From contig NZ_LN929908.1 of NCBI RefSeq assembly GCF_001494595.1, positions 1,153,716-1,217,715 on the forward strand: 64,000 nt of DNA, written 5' to 3'. The position numbers were made by a program, and so were the translations under genes. Positions 19,207 to 27,508 of this stretch are shown piece by piece. This stretch comes from Mycobacterium sp. M26. Its GTDB lineage: Bacteria; Actinomycetota; Actinomycetes; Mycobacteriales; Mycobacteriaceae. Positions within the stretch are counted from its first letter, which is position 1; each line of letters begins with the position of its first letter. The notes beneath the pieces are model-generated. The model searched no databases. It was given only the letters and a program-made list of their open reading frames with translations, and had not been told where the DNA came from.

Positions 19207-19240
19207 CATCGGCCCCCCTTCCGCGGAAGGGGGGCCGATG
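19207..19240. terminator. Perfect 16-bp hairpin, bidirectional terminator
   Basis: Two perfect 16-base arms (CATCGGCCCCCCTTCC and its complement) with a two-base loop. It starts 17 bases after the stop at 19189 and ends 16 bases before the convergent PGRS-like gene stop. No T-run on either side, as is usual for mycobacterial terminators. Confidence 0.8.
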
Positions 19241-19256
19241 TCGTGATGTGGTGCTA

Positions 19257-20854
19257 TCAGGGGGCCGGAGTTCCGGCAGCGCCGCCGGTGCCGCCCTTGC
19301 CCGGCTGCGGGCCGAGGCCCGAGGTGCCCTGCGTGCCGGCCTTGCCGGTGGTCACACCGCTCTTGCCGCCGGTGCCGCCGTTGCCGCCCTTGCCGCCGCC
19401 GATCGCGCTGGCTCCGCCGTCGGCGCCGTCGCCACCCTTGCCGCCGGTGGTGGTGCCGTTGCCGCCGCTTCCGCCGCTGCCACCTGCACCGCCGCTGATC
19501 AGGCCGAATCCACCGGTCGCACCGTTGCCGCCGGTGCCGCCGGTGACCCCTGTGGCGCCCTTGCCGCCGGCGCCACCCGCGCCGCCGTTGTTGCCACCAA
19601 GACCACCGGTACCGCCCGTGCCGCCGTTGCCGCCGGTCGTCGATCCGGCTGCGCCGTCGCCGCCGGCACCGCCTGCGCCACCGTTGGCGGTCAGGCCGCC
19701 GGTGCCGCCGTTGCCGCCGCTGCCGCCGCTGCCACCGGTGCCGCCGGAGCTCGCGCCGCCTGCGCCTCCGGCGCCACCGGCGCCGCCGTTACCCGCGGCG
19801 AGTGCACCCTGGCCGCCGTCGCCGCCGTCGCCGCCGCCGCCCCCTGCCCCGGTCCCCCGCCGCCGTTCCCCGCGGCGAGTGCACCCTGGCCGCCGTCGCC
19901 GCCGTCGCCGCCGCTGCCGCCTGCCGCGGTGCCCGCTCCACCGGTTCCGCCGGCTCCGCCCGCGCCACCTGCGGCGCCGCCCCAGGTGCCACCGTTACCG
20001 CCGGCGCCACCGGCACCGCCGGCTGTACCTGTGGCCCCGCCGCCGTAGCCGGCGCCGCCGGTTCCACCCGCGCCGCCGGTGCCGCCGCCGACGATCGGCA
20101 GGCTCGCGGCGTTGCCGCCGTTGCCGCCGTTACCGCCCGCGGTCTCGCTGTCGGTGCTGGCGCCGCCATCGCCGCCCTTACCACCGCTGCCGGAGAAGGC
20201 GCCGGCGTTGCCGCCGTTGCCGCCGTTGCCGCCGGCGATACCCTTGCCGCCGTTGCCGCCACCGCCGCCGAACAGCGCGCCGGAGCTGGAGCTGCCGGCG
20301 AACAATCCGCCGTTGCCGCCGTCGCCCCCGTTACCGCCGTTGATCTCGGCGCTCAGTGCGTCGCCGCCGTTGCCGCCGTTGCCGTACAGCCCAGCGCTGC
20401 CGCCGTTTCCGCCGTTGTAGCCGTTGCCGCCGTTGCCGAACAGGAAGCCGCCCTTGCCGCCGGTGCAGGCCGCCGAGGCGCACTGGGTGTCCGAGCCGCT
20501 ATAGCTATAGCCGTTGCCGATCAGCAGGCCGGCGTCCGGGTGTTCGGCCGTCCCGTTGCTGATGAAGATCGCAATGACATCACCGGCGGTGGCCGACGCC
20601 GTCGCGGAGGCCGTCAGACCGGCCGAGGTGGCCGAGCCGGACCCCGACACCAGGCCGAGGTCGGTGCAGAACGCCGAGCCCAGCGTGCACTGGCTGGTCG
20701 TGAGCGTGACGGCGGGTGCGGCCGCCACCGGGGTTGAGGTGTCGGTGGTGGCGAGCAGGAAGCCCGCGCCCACCATCGCCGCACCGGCTACGCCGGTGGT
20801 GACGAATGCGGGTGCAACCACGCCGCGATCCGACTTCTTACGGTGTTTGGCCAA
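19257..20854 (-). pseudogene. PGRS-like Gly-rich surface protein, frame-disrupted by a 77-bp repeat
   Basis: TTG start at 20854 with AAGGGGA upstream. The N terminus is Lys/Arg-rich (AKHRKKSDRG), followed by a hydrophobic export segment and a Ser/Thr/Ala domain of about 100 residues with Cys pairs. The rest is a long Gly-Gly-Asn/Thr/Ala-Gly-Gly array like the PGRS domain, but without a PE domain. The array changes frame near 19800-19880. An imperfect 77-base direct repeat (copies begin at 19801 and 19878) lies exactly there, and removing 77 bases restores one frame of 506 residues ending Ala-Gly-Thr-Pro-Ala-Pro. Could be a true mutation, phase variation or misassembly. Confidence 0.7.
19801..19954. 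repeat. Imperfect 77-bp tandem repeat inside the PGRS-like gene
   Basis: Both copies begin AGTGCACCCTGGCCGCCGTC, at 19801 and 19878, and are preceded by almost identical CCCGCGGCG sequence. The inner part of the first copy differs from the second mainly by G-to-C changes and two missing bases, so copy one may be degraded or miscalled. Seventy-seven is not a multiple of three, which accounts for the frame change. Confidence 0.65.
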
Positions 20855-21025
20855 TTTCGTGATCCCCTTCGAGGAAGTACTGCCGGTAGGTGCGGCGAGT
20901 GCGCGAGGGAAATCCAAGAAGACCCGGCTTACCCGGGACTTGCTGCTTTCCGGCGCACCGCCGAACATCGGGCAAACGCGAAGCGAACTCGAGTTTTCGC
21001 CTAGGCGCGAAGGGGTGTCGGCGCG

Positions 21026-21547
21026 CTACTTGCAGAGAGCGGCGATCTTGGCGTTGGTGGCCTCGGCGTCGCGCAGCCTGGCGGCCTGCGCCGGGTTGTC
21101 GTTGGTCACCCCGGCCAGTGCGTTGATCGCGATGTCCTGCAGGCTGCCTGCGAACGATCGCATCGCGTCGGCCAGCTCGGGCGGTGTGCCCGGACCGGTC
21201 TTGGCGAGCAGGTAGGTGCCGCCGCCGGCCATCGCGAGCCGGGCATTGGCGGCGACGGCCTGGATGGCCGCCGGTTCGGTGCCCGCGTTGGCGTGGGTCT
21301 GCAACGCCACCGCGTTCGTGACCACCTGAAAAGCGCTGCAGGCGTTGGCTTTAGCCTCGGCCGACGGCGCTTCGGCGGCAGGCTTGTCCGCAGCAGGCGG
21401 TGGACGCAGAGCCGCCCAGCCGGCCGTGCCGGCGGCGATCAGTGCGATCACCAATGCGGCGGGGGCCACCCAGCGTGACGTGGACCGCGGCGCGGCGGGC
21501 TCGTTACGGGCGGCGGGGGCGTCGTCGTCGACGGTCGGCTCGGGCAT
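21026..21547 (-). CDS. Membrane-anchored protein, unknown
   Basis: 173 residues from ATG 21547 (Met-Pro-Glu-Pro); a slightly longer start is open but less likely. An acidic cytosolic N terminus of about 28 residues, one transmembrane helix (about 30-48), an Ala/Pro-rich linker, and an external helical domain with two cysteines (NACSAFQ and ALCK at the very end). This is a common layout of small mycobacterial membrane proteins of unknown function. It precedes, in transcript order, the PGRS-like gene by 171 bases. Confidence 0.7.
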   Translation of the reverse strand: MPEPTVDDDAPAARNEPAAPRSTSRWVAPAALVIALIAAGTAGWAALRPPPAADKPAAEAPSAEAKANACSAFQVVTNAVALQTHANAGTEPAAIQAVAANARLAMAGGGTYLLAKTGPGTPPELADAMRSFAGSLQDIAINALAGVTNDNPAQAARLRDAEATNAKIAALCK

Positions 21548-21621
21548 GGCCGCGATCCTAGCCACACCTGCCAGCACAGTGTTGCAGCGTAGGATTTCCG
21601 CTGAGAGAAGGTGTGCTGACA

Positions 21622-21882
21622 GTGACGACCCGGTTCTGGCGACTGACCGCCCACGCTGCGGTGGGTGTGGCCCTGGCGAGCGGACTCATGGTGGTCGCAC
21701 CGGCCACCGCCAGCGCCTGCCCGCCCGGACACGTCAACAACCAGCACACCAACCAGTGCTATCTGCAGGGCAGTGCCCCCACCATCAACGGGGTACCTTG
21801 TGTGGCAAGCAATCTCGGCCTGTGCAGCTCGTTCCGGCAGAACCAGCAGCCGCCGCGTAAGCCGTATACCTCGGTGGACTAG
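21622..21882 (+). CDS. Small secreted protein, unknown
   Basis: 86 residues from GTG 21622, with AGAAGG about 11 bases upstream; GTG 21613 would add three residues but sits against the ribosome site. Signal peptide ending near Ala-Ser-Ala, then a short mature chain with four cysteines (ACPPG, QCYL, VPCV, LCSS), probably two disulfides. The tail is rich in Gln, Pro and Lys. No family recognised. Its stop overlaps the convergent SDR stop. Confidence 0.65.
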   Translation: MTTRFWRLTAHAAVGVALASGLMVVAPATASACPPGHVNNQHTNQCYLQGSAPTINGVPCVASNLGLCSSFRQNQQPPRKPYTSVD

Positions 21883-22664
21883 CTGCGGGTCAGCGTCTTG
21901 GTCATCAGGCGTTGCGTCCAGTTGGGCGACACCTGCGACATGGTCGCCAGGACCTTGGTCTGCCGGCCCACCGGATAGTGCACCTTCGGCAGCCACTTGC
22001 GCCGGCTGCGGGTCACTGAATACACCGCCTTGGCGACATCGGCGGGTTTGAGGTTGACGCCCAGCGACTTGGTGCTGCCGGTGTGGACTCCATCGGTCAT
22101 CGCCGATTGCACGAACAACGGCCACAACGCCACCACCCGGATACCGTGTGGCCGCCATTCCAGTTCCAGGGCTTCGGTGAGCGCCCGCAGCGCGAACTTG
22201 GTGGCCGAGTAGGTCGCCAGTTCCGGCTGCCCGTACAGCGCCGAGGCCGAGCACATGTTGACGACCTGGGCGCCGGGGGTGTTGCGCAGATAGGGGAACG
22301 CTTGGTGCAACCCGGCCAGCGCGCCGTAGACATTGATGTCGATCATCCGCCGGTGGGTCGACAGCGGCACGTCGGCGAAGGCGCCGTCGGCCAGCACGCC
22401 GGCGTTGTTCACCAGGATGTCGAGCCGGCCCGACGGGCCGGTGAACGCTGCGAGTTGCTCGGACCACTGGTCGGCGTCGGTGACGTCGAGTCGTTCGGTG
22501 ACCACCTCACCACCGGCCGCGGTGATCTCCTCACGCAGGCTCTCCAGCCCGGCCAGGTCGATGTCGTAGGCGCCGATCCGATAACCGTTGCGGGCGAAGA
22601 GCAGTGCGGTGGCGCGGCCGATCCCCGCGGCCGCCCCGGTGATGAACACCGATTGGTCGGCCAC
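21879..22664 (-). CDS. SDR-family oxidoreductase
   Basis: 261 residues, GTG start. Classical SDR with TGAAAGIG (9-16), LVNNAGV, catalytic Ser in MCSASAL and TYSATK as the Tyr-x-x-x-Lys motif. The C-terminal extension VHYPVGRQTKVLATMSQVSPNWTQ resembles mycobacterial SDRs acting on lipid substrates and suggests membrane contact. It starts two bases before the stop of the upstream small gene, so they are one operon. Confidence 0.85.
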   Translation of the reverse strand: MADQSVFITGAAAGIGRATALLFARNGYRIGAYDIDLAGLESLREEITAAGGEVVTERLDVTDADQWSEQLAAFTGPSGRLDILVNNAGVLADGAFADVPLSTHRRMIDINVYGALAGLHQAFPYLRNTPGAQVVNMCSASALYGQPELATYSATKFALRALTEALELEWRPHGIRVVALWPLFVQSAMTDGVHTGSTKSLGVNLKPADVAKAVYSVTRSRRKWLPKVHYPVGRQTKVLATMSQVSPNWTQRLMTKTLTRS

Positions 22665-22665
22665 C

Positions 22666-22926
22666 TCAGACCACTTTCAGGGTGGGTGTCTCGGACGGGG
22701 TCTCGGGCGCGATCCTGTTGCTGGCCGCGGTCATCGCGGTATCGACGCGGGTAGCGGCGGTCTGGCAGGCCGCGCTGGCCCGCCGGCCCAGGCCGTCGGC
22801 CTCGTCGGCGGCGTTGCGGAGATAACCGGTCACGGCCAGCCGGAGCCGATCGCCGGCGCGGGCCATCCGGTTACGAACACGGTCGTCGACCATGATGGTG
22901 ACGTAGGGCAGTTCGAGTTTGATCAC
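22666..22926 (-). CDS. Small protein of unknown function, operonic with SDR
   Basis: 86 residues from GTG 22926, chosen because GGGAGGTG lies just upstream. N-terminal strand (IKLELPYVTIMVDDRVRNRMA) then Ala-rich amphipathic helices and a Pro/Thr tail. No signal peptide and no cofactor motif. Directly abuts the SDR gene downstream. Not recognised. Confidence 0.6.
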   Translation of the reverse strand: MIKLELPYVTIMVDDRVRNRMARAGDRLRLAVTGYLRNAADEADGLGRRASAACQTAATRVDTAMTAASNRIAPETPSETPTLKVV

Positions 22927-23031
22927 GGTGCACCTCCCAAGCCGGTGTCTCGAATCTAGTCGAATCTTCCGGATGCCGAGTCCGCGATCTCCCGCCACCG
23001 CCGGCGCCGCCCGGAAACGACACACTCCCAA

Positions 23032-23052
23032 ACTGAGAATATTATTCTCAGT
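23032..23052. promoter_or_regulatory. Operator A: perfect 21-bp palindrome
   Basis: Arms ACTGAGAATA and TATTCTCAGT around one central T, with the core GAGAAT-ATT-ATTCTC. It ends 24 bases before the ATG of the DUF1330 gene. This is the best copy of the island-wide motif that I assign to the TetR regulator at 37004. Confidence 0.85.
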
Positions 23053-23076
23053 CGACTGCGACAGAGAGGGAGTGTC

Positions 23077-23361
23077 ATGCCGAAGGGCTACGTCATCTTG
23101 ACCGAGGAGATCCGGGATCCGGAGGGGATGAAGGCCTACGGCCGGGCCGCCGGGGCGGCGATGGGCGAGGTGAAAGTCCTGGCCGTCGACGCCAGTCCGC
23201 AGCTGCTGGAGGGCACGTGGCACGGACATCAGACCGTGGTGCTGGAGTTCGAGTCGGTGCAGGCCGCCCAGGACTGGTACGACTCGGACGCCTATCGCGC
23301 GGCGCGGGAACTGCGGCATGCCGCTGCCTACACCAACGCGGTGATTCTCGCCGGCTTCTGA
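23077..23361 (+). CDS. DUF1330 protein
   Basis: 94 residues, a dimeric alpha-beta barrel (ferredoxin-like) small protein. Typical segments are GYVILTEEIRDPEGMKAY and the C-terminal EFESVQAAQDWYDSDAY. DUF1330 proteins occur beside catabolic genes and resemble EthD or monooxygenase-like barrels; no activity is firmly known to me. A near-perfect operator lies directly upstream, so it belongs to the island regulon. It is convergent with the CoA ligase gene and separated by four bases. Confidence 0.85.
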   Translation: MPKGYVILTEEIRDPEGMKAYGRAAGAAMGEVKVLAVDASPQLLEGTWHGHQTVVLEFESVQAAQDWYDSDAYRAARELRHAAAYTNAVILAGF

Positions 23362-23365
23362 CGTC

Positions 23366-25312
23366 TCACTCGGCGGCCCAGCGGTGCGCCCGGCCCTGTT
23401 CGGCGTACCAGTCGATCAGGTCGGGGTTGTCGACGGAGCGAGGGTCCAGCGACACCTCGCTGTGCCCGGCCATGATGGCGGTGACGGGCACCTCGAGCTT
23501 CTTGCCGGTACGGGTGTGCGGGATCCCCGGTGCCGCGATGACATCGTCGGGGACGTGACGCGGCGAGAGCTTGGTGCGGATCGCCGAGCGGATCGTCCCC
23601 ACCAGGTCGTCGTCGAGTTCCCGGCCCTCGGCCACCGTGACGAACAGCGGCATCCAGTAGGCGCCGTCGGGGCCGTCGATGCCGAGCACGAAAGCCTCGG
23701 TGATCGCGTCGATGGCTTCGACCACCTCGTAGATGTCCGCCGAGCCCATCCGGATACCGTGCCGGTTCAGGGTGGCGTCGCTGCGGCCGTGGATGATCAG
23801 CGAGCCGCGCTCGGTGACAGTCACCCAGTCACCGTGCCGCCACACGTGCGGGGCCGGACCGTCAGCCCAGTGGTGGTCGAAATAGGCGGCGCGATAACGC
23901 GATTGGTCGTCGTCGTTCCAGAATCCGACGGGCATCGACGGCATCGGTGTGGTGATCACCATCTCGCCCACCTCGCCGATGAGGGGTTGGCGGGTGGGGG
24001 ACCAGCTGTGCAGGCCGACGCCCAGGTAGCGGACCGTCAGTTCGCCGGCGATCACCGGCAGGCCCGCCGTGCCGCCGGCGAACGCGGTCACCACATCGGT
24101 TCCGCCGCTGATGGACGACACGGCGACGTGCGCACCGACTTCGTCATGAACCCACTCGAAAAGCTCTGCGGGCAGCGGTGATCCGGTGCTGCCGATGGTG
24201 GTGAGCCGGCTCAGGTCGTGGGTGACACCGGGGTGCAGGCCGGCTTTGCGGCAGGCCAGCAGATGGCCCGGGCTGGTACCGAAGTAGGTGACGGCCTCGT
24301 CCTCGACGATCTGCCACAGCCGGTCGGCGTCGGGGTAGAGCGGATGGCCGCTGTAGCAGACTATCGTCGACCCGCACAGCAGACCGGCGATGCGGAAATT
24401 CCACATCATCCAGCTCAGGGCCGTCTGCCAGAAGAAGACGTCACCGGGTCCCAGATCGGCATGCAGCGCCGCGGCTTTCAGGTGCTCGAGGATCACCCCG
24501 CCGTGGCCGTGGACGATACCTTTGGGCCGGCCGGTGGTCCCGGAGCTGAACAGTACCCACAGCGGGTGGTCGAACGGTACCGGTGTCACCACAGGCGCCA
24601 CCGGGGTGGCGACCAGGTCTCGATAGGCCTGCCCGTCCAGTAGCACCAGCGCTACGCCATCGAGCAGTGTCACCAATTCGGCAGTGTCGGAACGCTTGTC
24701 GATCCAGCGGTCGTTGAGCCGGTATCCGTCGGCGCTGAACAGCACCTTCGGCTTCAACTGGGCCAGCCGCGCGGCGGCGCCCTGCGGCGCGTAGTCCTGG
24801 CCGCAGGCCGACCACACCGCGCCGATCGCCGCCGTCGCCAGGAACGCGATCATCGCCTCGGCGATATCGGGCAGGTAGCCCGCGACGGTGTCACCGCGGC
24901 CGACACCGAGGCGGCGCAATTCGGCGGTCACCGCGCCGACCCGTCCGGCGAGGGCTTCCCAGGTGATCTCGGTACGGGTGCCGTCCTCGTCGATACCGAC
25001 GATCGCCGCTCCGGTGCGTTCGGTGGTGTGCCGCAGGATCTGGTCGACGTAGTTGAGGGTGACGCCGGGAAACCAGTGCGCGCCGGGCATGGTGGCATCG
25101 GCGAGCACGCCGGCCTCACCGGGTGCCGGCTGTTCGGTCGCGCGAACATCGAAGTGCTCCCAGACCGCGCGCCAGAACTGGGCCGGGTGATCGACCGACC
25201 ACTGCCACAGCTCGGGGTAGTCCCCGGCGGGCGCGCCGTGGCGCTTGGCGGTGGTGGCGGCGAATCCTCTCCACTGCGGTTCGGTACCCGTGGTCCCGTC
25301 GGTACGCGACAC
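23366..25312 (-). CDS. Acetoacetyl-CoA synthetase-like acyl-CoA ligase
   Basis: 648 residues from GTG 25312, which has the strong site GAGAGGAGC three bases ahead. ANL superfamily: SSGTTGRPKG (A3 motif), YFGTSPG, HGRSDATLNRHG (A8 region) and a C-terminal catalytic lysine in TGKKLEVPV. Length and N-terminal FWRAVWEHF segment match acetoacetyl-CoA synthetases, which activate acetoacetate or other short oxo-acids with ATP. In this island it could instead activate a larger oxo-acid from ring cleavage. Divergent from the mutase gene with a 106-base shared promoter region. Confidence 0.85.
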   Translation of the reverse strand: MSRTDGTTGTEPQWRGFAATTAKRHGAPAGDYPELWQWSVDHPAQFWRAVWEHFDVRATEQPAPGEAGVLADATMPGAHWFPGVTLNYVDQILRHTTERTGAAIVGIDEDGTRTEITWEALAGRVGAVTAELRRLGVGRGDTVAGYLPDIAEAMIAFLATAAIGAVWSACGQDYAPQGAAARLAQLKPKVLFSADGYRLNDRWIDKRSDTAELVTLLDGVALVLLDGQAYRDLVATPVAPVVTPVPFDHPLWVLFSSGTTGRPKGIVHGHGGVILEHLKAAALHADLGPGDVFFWQTALSWMMWNFRIAGLLCGSTIVCYSGHPLYPDADRLWQIVEDEAVTYFGTSPGHLLACRKAGLHPGVTHDLSRLTTIGSTGSPLPAELFEWVHDEVGAHVAVSSISGGTDVVTAFAGGTAGLPVIAGELTVRYLGVGLHSWSPTRQPLIGEVGEMVITTPMPSMPVGFWNDDDQSRYRAAYFDHHWADGPAPHVWRHGDWVTVTERGSLIIHGRSDATLNRHGIRMGSADIYEVVEAIDAITEAFVLGIDGPDGAYWMPLFVTVAEGRELDDDLVGTIRSAIRTKLSPRHVPDDVIAAPGIPHTRTGKKLEVPVTAIMAGHSEVSLDPRSVDNPDLIDWYAEQGRAHRWAAE

Positions 25313-25376
25313 TGTGCTCCTCTCTCGTGCCTCTACCAGCGGGGATCGCCGAAACTGCACACGGCTTGCCCAAAAT

Positions 25377-25391
25377 GGTATTGGCATTCTC
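25377..25391. promoter_or_regulatory. Weak operator-like site between ligase and mutase genes
   Basis: The right half ATTCTC (25386-25391) is perfect, the spacer is three bases, and the left half GGTATT matches the motif in only three of six positions. It lies 28 bases before the mutase ATG, the same distance as the good sites. Listed as possible only. Confidence 0.3.
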
Positions 25392-25418
25392 CTAATCTGC
25401 AAGTACGGTATCCAGACG

Positions 25419-26996
25419 ATGGACTACCAATCTGAGACGTCGTCCGGGATCCCGCTGCGGCCGGTGTACGGACCGGCCGACCGCACCTGCGATCCTCCCG
25501 TGCCCGGCGAGTTCCCCTTCACCCGGGGCAACTTCTCGAGCGGCTATCGCGGTCGGCTGTGGACATTCCGCCAGTATTCCGGCTTCGGCACTGCCGAGGA
25601 GTCCAACCGGCGCTACCGCTATCTGCTCGACCAGGGCGGCACCGGCCTGTCGGTGGCACTGGATCTGCCGACCCAATGCGGCTATGACTCCGATGACCCG
25701 GAATACGGCGAAGAGGTGGGTCGGGTCGGTGTCGCGGTGGACACGCTGGCCGATGCCGAGATCCTGTTCGACGGTATTCCGCTGGACAAGATCAGCACGA
25801 GTTTCACCATCAACGGCACCGCGGCGATCCTGCTGGCCTTCTACGTCGCCGCGGCCGAGAAGAAGGGCGTGCCCCGGGAGAAGCTGACCGGCACGATCCA
25901 GAACGACATCCTCAAGGAGTACGCCTCCCGGGGCACCTGGATCTGGCCGCCGGAGCCGTCGCTTCGCCTGATCGCCGACACCATCGAGTTCTGCGCCGCC
26001 GAAGTGCCGCGGTTCAACGCGATTTCGGTGGCCGGCGCGCACTTCCGCGACGCCGGGGCCAACGCCGTGCAGGAGATGTCGTTCACCCTGGCCGACGGGG
26101 TGACCTACTGCGACACCGTGGTGCAGCGCGGCCGGATGACCATCGACCAGTTCGCCCCGCAGATCTCGTTCTTCTTCTACACCCATGGCGACTTCTTCGA
26201 AGAGATCGCCAAATACCGTGCGGGACGGCGCCGTTGGGCGACCATCGTGCGCGAGCGCTACGGCGCCAAGACCGACAAGGCGGCGATGTTCCGCTTCGGT
26301 TGTGTTTCCGGTGGTGCGTCGTTGTACGCCCCGCAGGCGCAGAACAATCTGGTCCGGGTTGCCTACGAGGCGCTGGCCTCGGTCCTCGGCGGGGTGCAGT
26401 CGATGTTCACCGCGGCCTGGGACGAGCCGTTCGCGCTGCCCAGCGAGGAGTCGGCCACGCTGGCGCTGCGGACGCAGCAGATTCTGGCCTACGAGACGGG
26501 CGTGACCCGGGTGGCCGACCCGCTCGGCGGTTCCTACTTCGTCGAGGCGCTCACCGACGCCACCGAGGAACGCATCATCGAGATCATGGCCGACCTCGAG
26601 CAGCACGGCGGCATGGTGCGGGCCATCGAAGACGGCTACCTGCAAGGTCTGATCGCCGACGAGGCCTACAAGATTCACCAGCAGGTCGAGTCCGGCGAAC
26701 GTCCGGTGGTCGGGGTCAACAAGTTCGTCACCGACGAAGCGCCACCGGACATCGACACCTACGAACTCGACGCCGAGGGGCGTGACCTGCAACTCAAGCG
26801 GCTCTCGCAGGTCAAGGCCGAGCGTGACCCCGCTGCCGTGCAGGCCGCCCTGGCCGCGCTGTCCAGGGGCGCCGAGGGTGACGAGAACCTGATGCACCGG
26901 CTGATCGATTGTGCGAACGCGTATTGCACGGTGGGGGAGATGGTGTCGGCACTCAAGGCCGTATGGGGCGAATTCCAGCAACCGGTGGTGTTCTAA
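25419..26996 (+). CDS. B12-dependent acyl-CoA mutase, large subunit (MCM-like pocket)
   Basis: 525 residues from ATG 25419. Methylmalonyl-CoA-mutase-type TIM barrel, without the fused cobalamin domain, which is the next gene, as in isobutyryl-CoA mutase. By alignment to P. shermanii MCM from memory, CoA/substrate residues Arg46, Thr49, Arg51, Ser78 and Gln161 are kept. Tyr53 (MCM Tyr89) and Arg171 (MCM Arg207) are also kept; the latter binds a substrate carboxylate and is Gln in isobutyryl- and hydroxyisobutyryl-CoA mutases. His208 (His244) is kept, but the neighbouring MCM Tyr243 is Ala207. I infer a carboxylated but non-standard substrate. Followed three bases later by its small subunit. 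Confidence 0.9.
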   Translation: MDYQSETSSGIPLRPVYGPADRTCDPPVPGEFPFTRGNFSSGYRGRLWTFRQYSGFGTAEESNRRYRYLLDQGGTGLSVALDLPTQCGYDSDDPEYGEEVGRVGVAVDTLADAEILFDGIPLDKISTSFTINGTAAILLAFYVAAAEKKGVPREKLTGTIQNDILKEYASRGTWIWPPEPSLRLIADTIEFCAAEVPRFNAISVAGAHFRDAGANAVQEMSFTLADGVTYCDTVVQRGRMTIDQFAPQISFFFYTHGDFFEEIAKYRAGRRRWATIVRERYGAKTDKAAMFRFGCVSGGASLYAPQAQNNLVRVAYEALASVLGGVQSMFTAAWDEPFALPSEESATLALRTQQILAYETGVTRVADPLGGSYFVEALTDATEERIIEIMADLEQHGGMVRAIEDGYLQGLIADEAYKIHQQVESGERPVVGVNKFVTDEAPPDIDTYELDAEGRDLQLKRLSQVKAERDPAAVQAALAALSRGAEGDENLMHRLIDCANAYCTVGEMVSALKAVWGEFQQPVVF

Positions 26997-27401
26997 ATGA
27001 CTGCACGTATTCTCGTCGCCAAGCCCGGTCTTGACGGTCACGACCGTGGCGCCAAGATCGTCGCCCGTGCCCTGCGGGACGCCGGATTCGAGGTGATCTA
27101 CACCGGGATCCGGCAGCGGATCGAGGACATCGTCTCGATCGCGCTGCAGGAGGACGTGGCCGTCGTCGGTTTGTCCATCCTGTCGGGTGCGCACGTCGCA
27201 CTGACCAAGCGGACCGTCGATGCGCTGCGCGAGGCCGACGCCGGTGACATTTCCGTCATCGTCGGCGGGACGATTCCGCAGGGCGATGTGGCCAAGCTGA
27301 CCGAAGTCGGTGCGGCTGCGGTCTTTCCGACCGGAACCTCGCTCGACGATCTGGTCCGCGACGTGCGGGCGCTCACCGAGAAGGCAGGCACGTCGGCATG
27401 A
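26997..27401 (+). CDS. B12-dependent acyl-CoA mutase, small cobalamin-binding subunit
   Basis: 134 residues, Rossmann-like cobalamin-binding domain. The base-off/His-on motif DGHDRG (14-19), SILSGAH and GGTIP are in order. It binds adenosylcobalamin and joins the large subunit encoded immediately before. It starts directly at the base after the mutase stop. The arrangement of a free B12 subunit is that of IcmB and HcmB rather than bacterial MCM, whose alpha subunit carries this domain. Confidence 0.93.
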   Translation: MTARILVAKPGLDGHDRGAKIVARALRDAGFEVIYTGIRQRIEDIVSIALQEDVAVVGLSILSGAHVALTKRTVDALREADAGDISVIVGGTIPQGDVAKLTEVGAAAVFPTGTSLDDLVRDVRALTEKAGTSA

Positions 27402-27508
27402 CGTTCGCCCTGACTTTCGCGTCGAACGTGCAGTCACTGCGAACTTCGGGCCAGTTTTTAGCAGTGGACGCACGCTCGCCGCTGCATACCGCGACAGGAG
27501 GGTAGACG

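Noticed and set aside
19300..20450. Regular GCCGCC-type repeats that could look like a CRISPR or satellite array
   Set aside because: The units are three to nine bases, encode Gly-Gly-x on the minus strand, and have no spacer/repeat structure; this is a PGRS-like coding array.
23366..25312. Calling the ligase strictly a ketone-body acetoacetyl-CoA synthetase
   Set aside because: Motifs fit, but its place in the island allows other oxo-acids; the name is kept as -like.
27430..27440. GCAGT-C-ACTGC palindrome before the LLM gene
   Set aside because: Only five-base arms, unlike the island motif; expected by chance at this GC content.
25392..27473. A long open frame (about 690 codons) on the minus strand opposite the mutase genes
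   Set aside because: It mirrors the strongly coding plus strand; its translation is rich in His, Gly, Arg and Gln with no motif, the typical shadow of a high-GC gene.
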